A stretch of DNA of 64,000 bases, taken from contig NZ_CP107954.1 of assembly GCF_036067295.1 (NCBI RefSeq), positions 5,952,001 through 6,016,000 of the forward strand, in the 5' to 3' direction. This stretch comes from Kribbella sp. NBC_00382 (GTDB taxonomy: Bacteria; Actinomycetota; Actinomycetes; Propionibacteriales; Kribbellaceae). The first letter of the stretch is position 1, and each line of letters opens with the position of its first letter. The notes under the pieces were generated by a model. It had not been told where the DNA came from and searched no databases. It saw nothing but the letters and a program-made list of their open reading frames with translations. Positions 26,086-35,045 of the stretch are shown here, piece by piece. Both the position numbers and the translations under genes were made by a program.

Positions 26086-26664
26086 TCACTTGCTGTACCA
26101 AGGCCACCACCAGTGCCGCTTGCGCGGATGCCGCACGACGATCGAGCCGTGCCGGGCCTGACCGGTGACGACCAGCCGGACACTGCCGGCCGTCGGCGCG
26201 GTCGCCTTGTTCTTCGCGGCGCTGTGGACCATGTCCACGTTGTCGATGTCGACGCTCCAGCCGCGCGGCACGACCATCACCACCGAGCTGTGTTTGGCGT
26301 GCGCCTCCACATGGACCTCGCGCCAGCTGATCACCGCGTCGGTGAAGTCGAGCTTGACCGACGAGTGCTCGGCGACCGCGGTCACCCGCTCGGGCACGAT
26401 CCAGGCGCCTTCGCGCTTCTGGGCGCTGTGCTTGGCGCGGATGGTCAGCTCGGCCGCGGCGCTGCCGTGCGCGACCGGCAGCAGGTCGGCGGTCGCGGTA
26501 CGGAGCTCGATCTCGGTCTTGGCCGAGTAGATCTGCGTCAGCCGCTCGTCCATCTCCTCGAAGTCCAGCCGGCCGTCACCGTGGGCCTCCTGGATCACCG
26601 CGGCGGCGCGCTCACGGTCCTGGTCGGATGCCCTGCGGGCGGGCGGCGGCTGTTCCAGACTCAT
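26086..26664 (-). CDS. DUF1707 and LiaF/DUF2154-like protein
   Basis: The first ~60 residues form the actinobacterial DUF1707 domain ([38 protein letters not shown]). The C-terminal part ([35 protein letters not shown]) has the parallel beta-strand pattern of the LiaF-like cell-wall-stress domain. It ends with an aromatic basic tail ([12 protein letters not shown]) that may bind membranes. Such proteins are thought to sense or respond to envelope stress, but no mechanism is established. It is divergent from dxr with 61 bases between. Confidence 0.82.
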   Translation of the reverse strand: MSLEQPPPARRASDQDRERAAAVIQEAHGDGRLDFEEMDERLTQIYSAKTEIELRTATADLLPVAHGSAAAELTIRAKHSAQKREGAWIVPERVTAVAEHSSVKLDFTDAVISWREVHVEAHAKHSSVVMVVPRGWSVDIDNVDMVHSAAKNKATAPTAGSVRLVVTGQARHGSIVVRHPRKRHWWWPWYSK

Positions 26665-26725
26665 GGAGCCAACCGTAGCGCTGCCGGGAGCCGACCGGGG
26701 ACGAGTACCTGTGACAATAGGTCGC

Positions 26726-27952
26726 GTGAATCAACGCACTGTCGTCATCCTCGGTTCGACCGGCTCGATCGGGACGCAGGCCCTCGAGCTGATCGGGCGG
26801 AACCGGGATCGGTTCCGGGTGCTCGCGCTGTCCGCGGGCGGTGACAACGTTGCGTTGCTCGCGCAGCAGGCGCTGGAGTTCGAGGTCGAGGTCGTCGCGG
26901 TCGCCAAGGCCACCGCGACCCAGGATCTGCAGCTGGCCTTCTACGCCGAGGCGCAGAAGCGCGGCTACTCCCAGGGGCAGTTCCGGATCCCGAAGATCAT
27001 CACCGGCCCGGACGCCTCCACGGAGCTGGCCGGCCTGGCGTGCGACGTAGTACTGAACGGCATCACCGGATCCGTTGGCTTGCAACCCACCCTGGCCGCG
27101 CTCGACGCCGGTACCACCCTCGCGCTCGCCAACAAGGAGTCACTGGTCATCGGCGGCCCGCTCGTGGTGAAGCGGGTCAAGCCGGGTCAGATCGTCCCGG
27201 TCGACTCGGAGCACAGTGCGATCGCCCAATGCCTCCGCACCGGTACCGCCGACGAGGTACGCCGCCTCATCGTGACCGCGAGCGGCGGACCCTTCCGCGG
27301 CCGCACCCGAGCCGAGATGGCCGACGTCACCCCCGAGCAAGCGGCGAACCACCCCACCTGGGACATGGGCCCGGTGATCACGATCAACTCCGCCAACCTG
27401 ATCAACAAGGGTCTCGAGGTGATCGAGGCGCACCTGCTCTACGGCCTCCCGATGGACCGGATCGAGGTCGTCGTCCACCCGCAGTCGATCGTGCACTCGA
27501 TGGTCGAGTTCGTGGACGGCTCGACCATCGCCCAGGCCTCGCCGCCGGACATGCGGCTGCCGATCGCGCTCGCCCTCGGCTGGCCTGAACGGATACCGGA
27601 CGCCGCTCCGCACTGCGACTGGACCAAGGCGGGCTCCTGGGAGTTCGAGCCGCTCGACAGCGAGGCGTTCCCGGCCGTCCAACTGGCCCGTGAGGCGGGG
27701 GAGCGGGGCGGTACCGCTCCAGCCGTACTGAATGCCGCCAACGAGGTCTGCGTCGAGGCGTTCCGGAGCGGCCGGCTGCCGTTCCTGGGGATCGTCGACA
27801 CCGTGGCCCGGATCGTGACCGAACACGACGTACCCTCGTACGAGGAACTGTCCGTCGACGACGTGCTCGCCGCGGACGCATGGGCCCGCGCGCGGGCCCG
27901 AGAACTGACCGGCAGCACGAACGAGCAGGGCCAGGAGACCACACAGGTATGA
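26726..27952 (+). CDS. dxr: 1-deoxy-D-xylulose-5-phosphate reductoisomerase
   Basis: This enzyme converts DXP to 2-C-methyl-D-erythritol 4-phosphate with NADPH, the committed step of the MEP isoprenoid pathway. NADPH-binding motif is [16 protein letters not shown]. Metal and substrate residues lie in [33 protein letters not shown] and NHPTWDMG. The 408-residue length is normal. The GTG giving [10 protein letters not shown] is chosen because the Rossmann strand begins directly after it. Its stop overlaps the start of the site-2 protease gene (ATGA), and ispG, a later enzyme of the same pathway, follows. Confidence 0.96.
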   Translation: MNQRTVVILGSTGSIGTQALELIGRNRDRFRVLALSAGGDNVALLAQQALEFEVEVVAVAKATATQDLQLAFYAEAQKRGYSQGQFRIPKIITGPDASTELAGLACDVVLNGITGSVGLQPTLAALDAGTTLALANKESLVIGGPLVVKRVKPGQIVPVDSEHSAIAQCLRTGTADEVRRLIVTASGGPFRGRTRAEMADVTPEQAANHPTWDMGPVITINSANLINKGLEVIEAHLLYGLPMDRIEVVVHPQSIVHSMVEFVDGSTIAQASPPDMRLPIALALGWPERIPDAAPHCDWTKAGSWEFEPLDSEAFPAVQLAREAGERGGTAPAVLNAANEVCVEAFRSGRLPFLGIVDTVARIVTEHDVPSYEELSVDDVLAADAWARARARELTGSTNEQGQETTQV

Positions 27953-29262
27953 GCGCACTCCTCACTTTCGTCGGCGTGGTGCTGTTCGTGATCGGCATCC
28001 TGGTGTCGGTCGCGCTGCATGAAATGGGTCACATGCTGCCGGCCAAGGCGTTCGGCATGAAGGTGACCCAGTTCTTCGTCGGCTTCGGCAAGACCGTCTG
28101 GTCGGTCAAGCGCGGCGAGACGGAGTACGGCTTCAAGGCGATCCCGGCGGGTGGCTTCGTCCGGATCATCGGGATGATGCCGCCGGCCAAGGGGCAGGAC
28201 CCGACGAAGGTCCGCAAGGCCAACACCGGGCCGATCCAGTCGCTGGTGGAGAACGCGCGCACCGCGGAGTACGAGACGATCGATCCCGCCGACAACGGCC
28301 GGCTGTTCTACCAGAAGGTGTGGTGGAAGAAGCTGATCGTGATGGCGTCCGGCCCGCTGGTGAACGTGCTGATCGCTTTCCTGCTGTTCGCCGGCCTGTT
28401 CATGTTCTACGGCGCCAACGTCGCCCAGACCACCGTCTCCACCGTCACCGACTGCGTGATCCCCGCGTCGGAGGCCTCGAAGCCCGGCCGGGTCTGCACG
28501 CCCGCCGACAAGGAGTCGCCGGCCAAGGCCGCCGGGTTCCACGTCGGCGACAAGATCCTGAGCTTCAACGGCACCACCATCAACTCATGGGACGACCTGA
28601 CGCCGCTGATCCGGTCCAACACGGACAAGCCGGCCACCATCGTGGTCGAGCGCGACGGGCAGCAGCAGACCCTGAAGACGAACACCATCCTGAACCAGGT
28701 GGTGGAGAAGGCCGGCTCGGACAAGTACGTCTCGGTCGGCTTCCTCGGCGTCTCGCCGGAGCAGAAGGTGGTCCGGCAGAACTTCGGCTTCGTCGTCGAC
28801 AAGATGGGCGAGCTGACCGTCGCCACGGTCAAGGCACTCGGCAACTTCCCGCAGAAGCTGGTCGGCGTGGCCAAGTCGATCGTCGGCGGCGACCGCGACC
28901 AGGACAGCCCGATGAGCGTCGTCGGCGCCAGCCGGGTCGCCGGTGAGGTGGCCTCCAACAACGACCTGACCGGTGGTGAGCGGATCGCCTTCCTGGTCTC
29001 GCTGCTCGCCTCGCTGAACCTGTTCCTCGCGCTGTTCAACTTCATCCCGCTGCTGCCGCTGGACGGCGGCCACATGATCGGCGCGATCTGGGAAGGCATC
29101 CGGCGCGGCTTCGCCAAGCTGCTCGGCCGGCCCGACCCCGGGTACGTCGACGTGGCGAAGCTGCTGCCGATCGCGTACGTGGCCGCCAGCGTCATCGTGG
29201 TGATGGGCGTGCTGCTCGTCGTCGCCGACATCGTGAACCCGATCAAGCTCTTCAACGGATAA
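27949..29262 (+). CDS. rip1: Site-2 intramembrane zinc metalloprotease (RseP/Rip1)
   Basis: A membrane-embedded protease that cleaves transmembrane anti-sigma factors in regulated proteolysis. The zinc motif H24-E25-M-G-H28 lies in the first transmembrane helix (VALHEMGHM) and the third ligand in [11 protein letters not shown] at D372. A PDZ domain sits between ([19 protein letters not shown]). The 437 residues match Mycobacterium Rip1 (Rv2869c). The dxr-rip1-ispG order is the same as in mycobacteria, with the start overlapping the dxr stop. The ECF-type sigma gene at 59.3 kb is a possible client system, but this is speculation. Confidence 0.95.
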   Translation: MSALLTFVGVVLFVIGILVSVALHEMGHMLPAKAFGMKVTQFFVGFGKTVWSVKRGETEYGFKAIPAGGFVRIIGMMPPAKGQDPTKVRKANTGPIQSLVENARTAEYETIDPADNGRLFYQKVWWKKLIVMASGPLVNVLIAFLLFAGLFMFYGANVAQTTVSTVTDCVIPASEASKPGRVCTPADKESPAKAAGFHVGDKILSFNGTTINSWDDLTPLIRSNTDKPATIVVERDGQQQTLKTNTILNQVVEKAGSDKYVSVGFLGVSPEQKVVRQNFGFVVDKMGELTVATVKALGNFPQKLVGVAKSIVGGDRDQDSPMSVVGASRVAGEVASNNDLTGGERIAFLVSLLASLNLFLALFNFIPLLPLDGGHMIGAIWEGIRRGFAKLLGRPDPGYVDVAKLLPIAYVAASVIVVMGVLLVVADIVNPIKLFNG

Positions 29263-29284
29263 CTCTCAACCGGACAAAGGAAAA

Positions 29285-30436
29285 ATGAGCATCTCCCTGG
29301 GCATGCCCGCGCTGCCTCCGCCGACCCTCGCCCCGCGCCGCAAGACCCGCCAGATCAAGGTGGGCAAGGTGCTGGTCGGTGGCGACGCGCCGGTGTCGGT
29401 GCAGTCGATGACCACCACGCTCACCTCGGACGTCAACACGACGCTGCAGCAGATCGCCGAGCTCACCGCGGCCGGCTGCGACATCGTCCGGGTCGCCTGC
29501 CCGTCGCAGGACGACGCCGACGCGCTGCCGGAGATCGCCAGGCACTCGCAGATCCCGGTGATCGCCGACATCCACTTCCAGCCCAAGTACGTGTTCGCCG
29601 CGATCGAGGCCGGCTGTGCGGCGGTCCGGGTGAACCCGGGCAACATCCGTAAGTTCGACGACCAGATCAAGGAGATCGCGGCCGCCGCCAAGGACCACGG
29701 CACCTCGATCCGGATCGGCGTCAACGCCGGCTCGCTCGACCCGCGGCTGCTGAAGAAGTACGGCAAGGCCACGCCCGAGGCGCTGGTCGAGTCGGCCGTC
29801 TGGGAGGCGTCGCTGTTCGAGGAGCACGACTTCCACGACTTCAAGATCTCGGTCAAGCACAACGACCCGGTCGTCATGGTCAAGGCCTACCAGCTGCTGT
29901 CCGAGGCCGGCGACTGGCCGCTGCACCTCGGTGTCACCGAGGCCGGGCCCGCCTTCCAGGGCACGATCAAGTCGTCGGTGGCGTTCGGCGCGCTGCTGGC
30001 TCAGGGCATCGGCGACACGATCCGCGTCTCGCTGTCCGCGCCGCCCGTCGAGGAGGTCAAGGTCGGCCTGCAGATCCTGCAGTCGCTGAACCTGCGCGAG
30101 CGCAAGCTCGAGATCGTCTCCTGCCCGTCGTGCGGTCGCGCGCAGGTGGACGTCTACACGCTGGCCGAGCAGGTCACCGCGGGCCTGGAGGGCATGGAGG
30201 TTCCGCTCCGCGTCGCGGTTATGGGCTGCGTCGTGAACGGACCGGGTGAGGCCCGCGAGGCCGACCTCGGGGTTGCCTCCGGCAACGGCAAGGGCCAGAT
30301 CTTCGTCAAGGGCGAGGTGATCAAGACGGTGCCCGAGTCGATGATCGTCGAGACGCTGATCGAAGAGGCGATGCGGATCGCCGAGGAGATGGGCGAGTCC
30401 GTCGACGGCGGCGAGCCCACCGTGACGGTCGGCTAG
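29285..30436 (+). CDS. ispG: 4-hydroxy-3-methylbut-2-en-1-yl diphosphate synthase
   Basis: IspG (GcpE) is the [4Fe-4S] enzyme that converts the cyclic MEcPP to HMBPP, the sixth enzyme of the seven-step MEP pathway. Cluster cysteines are in [11 protein letters not shown] and [12 protein letters not shown]. The TIM-barrel part has [25 protein letters not shown] and RVNPGNI. Length 383 is normal for the short bacterial form. An AAAGGAAAA ribosome site precedes the ATG. It lies 22 bases after rip1, so dxr-rip1-ispG is likely one transcript. Confidence 0.97.
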   Translation: MSISLGMPALPPPTLAPRRKTRQIKVGKVLVGGDAPVSVQSMTTTLTSDVNTTLQQIAELTAAGCDIVRVACPSQDDADALPEIARHSQIPVIADIHFQPKYVFAAIEAGCAAVRVNPGNIRKFDDQIKEIAAAAKDHGTSIRIGVNAGSLDPRLLKKYGKATPEALVESAVWEASLFEEHDFHDFKISVKHNDPVVMVKAYQLLSEAGDWPLHLGVTEAGPAFQGTIKSSVAFGALLAQGIGDTIRVSLSAPPVEEVKVGLQILQSLNLRERKLEIVSCPSCGRAQVDVYTLAEQVTAGLEGMEVPLRVAVMGCVVNGPGEAREADLGVASGNGKGQIFVKGEVIKTVPESMIVETLIEEAMRIAEEMGESVDGGEPTVTVG

Positions 30437-30512
30437 ATCCTCGTACTCCGGGCAGTATCTGCTGTAAGGGCGGCGTAATCGGCGCCGCGCCCATCCGGGC
30501 ACACCCTCCGTA

Positions 30513-30546
30513 CCGAAGTACCAGCGACCTTTGTTGCTGACTTCGG
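30513..30546. terminator. Hairpin between ispG and dipZ
   Basis: CCGAAGT-AC-CAGC pairs with GCTG-ACTTCGG around GACCTTTGTT, giving an 11-base stem with a small bulge, 77 bases after the ispG stop and ten bases before the dipZ ATG. It may end the isoprenoid transcript or modulate dipZ translation. No U-tract is present. Confidence 0.4.
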
Positions 30547-30556
30547 ATGGAGCCCC

Positions 30557-32314
30557 ATGATCACCTTGGCCCTCATCGGACTGCTGGGTGGGTTGATCAC
30601 GGGTGTCTCACCGTGTGTCCTGCCGATGCTGCCGATCATCTTCTTCGCCGGTACCACCGGCAAACCTGAGGCTCAGCGCAAGACCGCAGTCGGCGACAGC
30701 AACGTGCTGGTCGAGGAAGTCGCGGTGGGCAAGCCGGCCCGGGACTGGCGGCCGCTGAAGATCATCGCCGGGATCGTGGTCAGCTTCAGTGTCTTCACGC
30801 TGGCCGGTTCGGTGATCTTGTCGGCGCTCGGTCTGCCGGACGACTTCCTGCGCTGGGGCGGGCTGATCATCCTCAGCATCGTCGGTCTCGGCCTGATCTT
30901 TCCCGCGCTCGGGCACTGGATCGAGAAGCCGTTCTACCGGCTCCCCAAGATCAACCGGAACAACAACGGTGCTTTCGTCCTCGGGCTGGGCCTCGGGACC
31001 TTGTACGTTCCGTGCGCTGGGCCGGTGCTGGCGGCAATCACCGTTGCGGGTGCGACCGGGAACGTGGGCTGGCGGACGGTGGTACTGACCGTGTCGTTTG
31101 CGATGGGTGCTGCGTTGCCGTTGCTGATCTTCGCGTCGGCCGGGTCGCGGATCTCGCAGCGGGTGAAGGCGTATCGCGATCACCAGAAGGGTTTCCGGAT
31201 CGCCGGTGGTGCGGTGATGATCGCGCTGGCCGTCGCGCTCGCGTTCAACGTCACCGATGTCATCCAGCGGTCGCTGCCGAGCTATACCAGCGGGCTGGAG
31301 AAGAAGGTTGCCGAGAACAAGACGGTGCAGGGTGCGCTGGCGCCGGCGATCGGGGTCGGTGGTGAGGAGTTGGCCAAGTGCACGCCGGGCGCGGCCGAGT
31401 TGGCGACGTGTGGTGCGGCGCCGGAGTTTCGCGGTACGCAGAAGTGGTTCAACACTCCTGACGGCGCGGCTGCGACGTTGGCCGAGTTGAAGGGCAAGGT
31501 CGTGCTCGTCGACTTCTGGGCCTACTCGTGCATCAACTGCCAGCGGGCCACCCCGCATCTGCTCGCCTGGGACAAGGCGTACAAGTCGCTCGGGTTGCAG
31601 ATCGTCGGGATCCACTCGCCGGAGTTCGCGTTCGAGAAGGACGCCGGGAACCTGCAGTCGGCGATCCGCAAGGAGGGCATCGGCTATCCGGTCGGTCAGG
31701 ACAACAACCTCGCCACCTGGACGGCGTACCGCAACCAGTACTGGCCGGCGAAGTATCTCGTCGATGCCGGTGGCACCGTGCGGTCGATCAAGTTCGGTGA
31801 GGGCGACTACGGCCAGACCGAGGACCAGATCCGCCAGCTGCTGACTGACGCCAACCCCGAGATCAAACTGCCGGCTCCCGTCGACGGCACGGTCAAGGCC
31901 GACTCGATCGGTGCCGAGGGGACCACGCCCGAGACGTACCTGGCCTACTCCCGCTCGACCAACCTGAACGGCACTGGCAAGCTCACCCCGAACAAGACCG
32001 TTGCCTTCGGCCTCAATCCTCAGCAGCCGAACGACACCTACAGCCTCGGCGGGAACTGGGCCGTGGGCACGCAGAACGTGACCTCGACCAAGGGCTCGCA
32101 GGTGCGGCTGAACTACCAAGCTGCGAAGGTCTTCCACGTACTGTCAGGCCAGGGCACCGTGACCGTGTCGATCCCGGGCCGGCCGGACAAGACGATCACG
32201 GTCCAAGGCACACCGAACCTGTACGAGCTGGCCAGCGCGCCGCAGCCGGAGCGGCAGACGATGACGCTGACCTACAGCTCAGGCGTCTCCGCCTTCACCT
32301 TCAGCTTCGGGTGA
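30557..32314 (+). CDS. dipZ: DipZ-type thiol-disulfide protein (CcdA + thioredoxin + C-terminal beta domain)
   Basis: A membrane fusion protein that moves reducing power across the membrane. The N-terminal ~240 residues form the CcdA/DsbD-like transmembrane unit with paired cysteines (GVSPCVLPMLPII and LYVPCAGPVLAAI). A TlpA/thioredoxin-like domain follows with the active site SCINCQRATPHLLAWD. The C-terminal ~150 residues (LGGNWAVGTQNVTS, VSIPGRPDKTITV) form the beta-rich domain found in mycobacterial DipZ. At 585 residues it is shorter than Rv2874. GGAG lies five bases before the ATG. Extracytoplasmic location of the C-terminal part is inferred from family topology. Confidence 0.9.
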   Translation: MITLALIGLLGGLITGVSPCVLPMLPIIFFAGTTGKPEAQRKTAVGDSNVLVEEVAVGKPARDWRPLKIIAGIVVSFSVFTLAGSVILSALGLPDDFLRWGGLIILSIVGLGLIFPALGHWIEKPFYRLPKINRNNNGAFVLGLGLGTLYVPCAGPVLAAITVAGATGNVGWRTVVLTVSFAMGAALPLLIFASAGSRISQRVKAYRDHQKGFRIAGGAVMIALAVALAFNVTDVIQRSLPSYTSGLEKKVAENKTVQGALAPAIGVGGEELAKCTPGAAELATCGAAPEFRGTQKWFNTPDGAAATLAELKGKVVLVDFWAYSCINCQRATPHLLAWDKAYKSLGLQIVGIHSPEFAFEKDAGNLQSAIRKEGIGYPVGQDNNLATWTAYRNQYWPAKYLVDAGGTVRSIKFGEGDYGQTEDQIRQLLTDANPEIKLPAPVDGTVKADSIGAEGTTPETYLAYSRSTNLNGTGKLTPNKTVAFGLNPQQPNDTYSLGGNWAVGTQNVTSTKGSQVRLNYQAAKVFHVLSGQGTVTVSIPGRPDKTITVQGTPNLYELASAPQPERQTMTLTYSSGVSAFTFSFG

Positions 32315-32330
32315 CCGGTACCCTCGCCGC

Positions 32331-32879
32331 GTGACGGAGTACATGGTGATCAGCGCGACGCGCGGCGAGGCTCGGTACGTTCCGGAAGGCATCCCGGTGG
32401 TCATCACGGGAGTCGGCAAGACCGCGGCGGCGGTGATCACAGCGCAGGCCCTGGCCGGCCGCGACACCAGTGACCTCACGGTCCTGAACGTCGGTACGAC
32501 GGGAGCGCTGCGCGACGGACTGTCCGGCATCTACCTGCCGAGTGAGGTCGTCAACCACGACCTCAACGCCGAGGCGATCCGGGGGATCGGGCTCGACCCG
32601 CAGGAGTCGATCTCGATCGAGGGTGGTGACGGCACGGTCCTTGCCTCGGGCGACGTCTTCGTCACCGACCCGGTCCTCAAGGCACGGCTCGCCGAACGCG
32701 CTCACCTGGTCGACATGGAGGCGTACGGCGTCGCCTTCGCCTGCCGCCAGTTCGGCGTACCGATCCGCCTGATCAAACACGTCTCCGACTCGGCCGACGA
32801 GGCCGCGATGGACTGGCCGGCTCTCGTGGACGCGAGCGCCAAGGTCCTGGGCGATTGGCTCCGAGCCGAACTATCCTGA
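32331..32879 (+). CDS. Nucleoside phosphorylase-superfamily nucleosidase
   Basis: A 182-residue member of the PNP/MTAN superfamily. Characteristic features are TGVGKTAAAVITAQ, the strand LNVGTTGALRDGLSGIYLP, and the substrate-binding motif VDMEAYGVAFACRQFGVP with the ribose-binding Met-Glu and a following IKHVSDSADEAA aspartate. It is shorter than classical MTA/SAH nucleosidase (~230), so the exact substrate is unsure. The GTG start follows dipZ by 16 bases in the same direction and may be cotranscribed. Confidence 0.82.
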   Translation: MTEYMVISATRGEARYVPEGIPVVITGVGKTAAAVITAQALAGRDTSDLTVLNVGTTGALRDGLSGIYLPSEVVNHDLNAEAIRGIGLDPQESISIEGGDGTVLASGDVFVTDPVLKARLAERAHLVDMEAYGVAFACRQFGVPIRLIKHVSDSADEAAMDWPALVDASAKVLGDWLRAELS

Positions 32880-32880
32880 C

Positions 32881-32912
32881 TTGACCTTGACCCTGGGGGC
32901 AGGGTTTAGCGT
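32881..32912 (+). promoter_or_regulatory. MerR-type promoter/operator of the merR-trx operon
   Basis: TTGACC (-35, 32881-32886) and TAGCGT (-10, 32907-32912) are 20 bases apart, longer than normal, as in promoters that MerR proteins activate by DNA distortion. The spacer contains the perfect dyad ACCCTG-GGGG-CAGGGT (32890-32905). A GGAGG ribosome site follows before merR. Confidence 0.65.
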
Positions 32913-32930
32913 CGGGTCAAGGAGGCGGAG

Positions 32931-33296
32931 ATGCGGATCGGGGATTTGGCGGCTGAGGCCGGGGTGACGATCAAGGCGGTGCGGTACTACGAGTCTCAGG
33001 GGCTGCTGAAGCCCCGGCGGGAGGCGAACGGGTACCGGGCATACGGCGCCGAGGACGTGATCGTGGTCCGTGAGGTGAAGGCCTTGTTGTCGCTCGGACT
33101 GACCGCGGAGCAGACCTACCCGTTCATCGAGTGCCTGCGGGCCGGCAACGACCGGGCGGATGTCTGCCCGGCGTCGCTGACCGCGTACCGGGCACGGATC
33201 ACCGAGGTGGACCGCCGCATCGCCGAGCTGACCGAGTTGCGGATCAAGCTCGCCGACCTCCTGACCGATGCCGAGAACTGGAGGACCAAGGGATGA
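32931..33296 (+). CDS. MerR family regulator with two cysteines
   Basis: A 121-residue MerR regulator. The winged helix-turn-helix is MRIGDLAAEAGVTIKAVRYYESQGLL, the wing is NGYRAYGAEDV, and a C-terminal dimerisation coiled coil starts around SLTAYRARITEVDRRIAELTE. Two cysteines, C68 and C79, sit at the domain junction where MerR proteins bind metals or sense oxidants. The following thioredoxin gene overlaps the stop by four bases, so a thiol-redox signal is the natural guess. The promoter upstream has the long-spacer MerR architecture, predicting autoregulation. Confidence 0.88.
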   Translation: MRIGDLAAEAGVTIKAVRYYESQGLLKPRREANGYRAYGAEDVIVVREVKALLSLGLTAEQTYPFIECLRAGNDRADVCPASLTAYRARITEVDRRIAELTELRIKLADLLTDAENWRTKG

Positions 33297-33628
33297 CCGA
33301 ACTACTCGTGGCCGACGAGACGAACTTCGATGAACTGGTACTACGGGCCGCCAAGCCCGTCCTGGTGGACTTCTGGGCCCAGTGGTGCCCGCCGTGCCAC
33401 CAGATCGTCCCGATCCTGCAGCAGATCGCGGTCGAGCGCGCCGACCGGCTGACCGTGGTGAAGGTGAATTCCGACGAGAACCCGGCGATCTCCGCGAACT
33501 ACCGGGTGATGGCCCTGCCGACCCTGATGCTCTTCCAGCACGGCGAGCTGATCTGGTCGGTCGTCGGCGCCCGCCCGAAGGCCAAGCTGCTCAAAGAACT
33601 GGACGATGCGCTGCTGGCCGCCGTCTGA
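33293..33628 (+). CDS. Thioredoxin with CPPC active site
   Basis: A 111-residue single-domain thioredoxin. The active site is W31-C-P-P-C35 (FWAQWCPPCHQIVP) rather than the standard WCGPC. The cis-proline strand is RVMALPTLMLFQHG. The extra proline is expected to change redox potential compared with Trx1. The ATG overlaps the merR stop (ATGA) and the operon ends in a textbook terminator, giving a clean two-gene merR-trx unit. No signal peptide is seen, so it should be cytoplasmic. Confidence 0.9.
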   Translation: MTELLVADETNFDELVLRAAKPVLVDFWAQWCPPCHQIVPILQQIAVERADRLTVVKVNSDENPAISANYRVMALPTLMLFQHGELIWSVVGARPKAKLLKELDDALLAAV

Positions 33629-33645
33629 TCCGCTCAACCGTTAGC

Positions 33646-33684
33646 AAGCCCCCTGGCCATCCTTGGCCAGGGGGCTTGTTTGTT
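33646..33684 (+). terminator. Rho-independent terminator of merR-trx
   Basis: AAGCCCCCTGGCC and GGCCAGGGGGCTT form a perfect 13-base stem with an ATCCTT loop, followed by a T-rich GTTTGTT tract. The T-tract overlaps the -35 region of the next operon. Confidence 0.92.
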
Positions 33685-33712
33685 AGCTCGCTAGATTGCT
33701 AGCATCCTAGAT
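33676..33712 (+). promoter_or_regulatory. Leaderless promoter overlapped by four YTAG boxes at 8-base period
   Basis: TTGTTT (33676-33681) and TAGCAT (33700-33705), 18 bases apart, place transcription start at or next to the ATG of the small ribbon-helix-helix gene, which has no ribosome site. Overlapping it, TTAG, CTAG, CTAG and CTAG begin at 33683, 33691, 33699 and 33707, an exact 8-base spacing. This is a likely operator for the ribbon-helix-helix protein encoded next. Confidence 0.6.
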
Positions 33713-33871
33713 ATGACCGAAGAGGCTGCCAAGAAGGCGCAGTTCAACGTGTACCTGCCACCGGAGCTGATCCGGCGGATCAAGCACCAGGCGATCGACG
33801 AGAGCACGAGTTTGTCTGCTCTGGTCGAGCAGGCGCTAACGGACTATCTCAACGGGAACGGGAAGGGATGA
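33713..33871 (+). CDS. Small ribbon-helix-helix (CopG/MetJ-like) protein
   Basis: A 52-residue protein with the ribbon-helix-helix pattern: the strand [19 protein letters not shown], a turn, and the helix [14 protein letters not shown]. CopG-type proteins dimerise through the N-terminal strand and bind short direct or inverted DNA repeats; many are autorepressors or antitoxins. The next gene (VOC protein) overlaps its stop by four bases, and that partner does not look like a toxin. It has no ribosome site, so translation is probably leaderless. Four evenly spaced CTAG-like boxes just upstream are a plausible autoregulatory operator. Confidence 0.8.
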   Translation: MTEEAAKKAQFNVYLPPELIRRIKHQAIDESTSLSALVEQALTDYLNGNGKG

Positions 33872-34527
33872 GCATGAACGACGTGGTGATTCGTGCGCTG
33901 CGGTTCACGGACGACGTGCAGGCGATGCGGGCGTTCCTGGAGACGCTGGGGTTGCGGTCCCGGATCGAGTCCGAGAGCGGGATCTGGATCGACATGGTCG
34001 CGGGGCGCGGGATGATCGCGCTGCACGATGCGGCTCGGAGCGATACCGGTGGCGAGCCGGGGCAGACGAGGCTGACCTTCGAGGCCGATGACATCGATGA
34101 GTTGCTGGAGCGGTTGGTTGCCGCCGGCTTCGAGGAGGTGAGCATCTTCGACGAGGCTTTCGGGCGCGTGTTGACGGCCAAGGGGCCGGATGGTGCGGGG
34201 TTGTGGATCGATGAGCGGCACAAGGATCTGTACGGCTACAAGCTGCATGATGCGCAGCCGGACACTCGGTGGTCGGTCACGCCGGTGCTCGCCGTCTCGG
34301 ATCAGGCGGGATGGGAGCGGCTGCTGGAGACGCTGGGTGGGGACAACCCTGAGTTGGCGAGATTCCGGCCGGCGGGCGGGCCCGAAGTACAGATCGAGTT
34401 GACCACCACAGAGAGCCTCGATGAGGTTGCCGAGCGGCTTGCGGCGACCGGCTATCGGGCTGAGCACGTCGACGGGGGTTTGGCTGTGGTTGATCCGGAC
34501 GGGCAGACCTTGCGGGTGCGCGGATGA
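33868..34527 (+). CDS. VOC (glyoxalase/bleomycin-resistance fold) protein
   Basis: A 219-residue protein of the vicinal oxygen chelate superfamily with two tandem half-domains. The first runs from [22 protein letters not shown] to [14 protein letters not shown], the second from [20 protein letters not shown] to [17 protein letters not shown]. Metal ligands of true glyoxalases are not obvious, so a ligand-binding or resistance role is as likely as catalysis. It overlaps the preceding ribbon-helix-helix gene and the following acetyltransferase gene by four bases each, forming a tight three-gene operon. Confidence 0.8.
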   Translation: MSMNDVVIRALRFTDDVQAMRAFLETLGLRSRIESESGIWIDMVAGRGMIALHDAARSDTGGEPGQTRLTFEADDIDELLERLVAAGFEEVSIFDEAFGRVLTAKGPDGAGLWIDERHKDLYGYKLHDAQPDTRWSVTPVLAVSDQAGWERLLETLGGDNPELARFRPAGGPEVQIELTTTESLDEVAERLAATGYRAEHVDGGLAVVDPDGQTLRVRG

Positions 34528-34997
34528 TCAGCGTGCGCGAGGCGACGGTGGATGATGTCGACGCGGTGCGGGAGATCGGGTTGACGACCTGGCCGGTCGC
34601 GTACGACGGGTTGGTGTCGCCGGAGTTCATTGCGGATGGTCTAGCCCAGTGGTGGTCGCCCGAGGTCGTCGAGCGCGGCATCACGCGCGGCATCACTCTG
34701 GTCGCGGTCGTCGACGAGCGCGTTGTGGGGATGGTCGGCCTGGGGCAGGAGGCCGGCTTCTGGGTGATGTGGAAGCTGTATGTGCTGCCCGGGTATCAGG
34801 GGCAAGGGGTGGGGAAAGCCCTGCTGGACGGGGCGATCGGGGCGCTTCCGGTGGGGACGGATCAATTGTTGCTCGATGTGCTGGTCGGCAACGAGCAGGC
34901 GATCCGGTTCTATCGCAAGAACGGTTTCGGGGCGCCTCGTAGTACGCCGGACCGGGACCTCGGGGACGAGCTGATCTGGATGGCTCGCGCGCTCTAA
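34524..34997 (+). CDS. GNAT family N-acetyltransferase
   Basis: A 157-residue GNAT protein. Motif A for acetyl-CoA is LYVLPGYQGQGVGKALLDG (R/Q-x-x-G-x-G/A type), preceded by the strand MVGLGQEAGFWVMWK and followed by LLLDVLVGNEQAIRFYRKNGF. The substrate is unknown. Its ATG overlaps the VOC gene stop, so both are translated together; a resistance or detoxification operon would fit but is inference. Confidence 0.88.
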   Translation: MISVREATVDDVDAVREIGLTTWPVAYDGLVSPEFIADGLAQWWSPEVVERGITRGITLVAVVDERVVGMVGLGQEAGFWVMWKLYVLPGYQGQGVGKALLDGAIGALPVGTDQLLLDVLVGNEQAIRFYRKNGFGAPRSTPDRDLGDELIWMARAL

Positions 34998-35045
34998 TCG
35001 ACCCATTGCGCGCCACAGCGGCCGTAATCGGCTAGGTTCTGCGGC

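Noticed and set aside
33643-33684. Short repeats with TAG words as a possible phage attachment site
   Set aside because: No integrase, tRNA or mobile gene is nearby, and the repeats fit a terminator and promoter/operator better.
33713-34527. RHH-VOC pair as a type II toxin-antitoxin system
   Set aside because: The second gene is a plain VOC-fold protein without toxin features, and a third gene is coupled to it.
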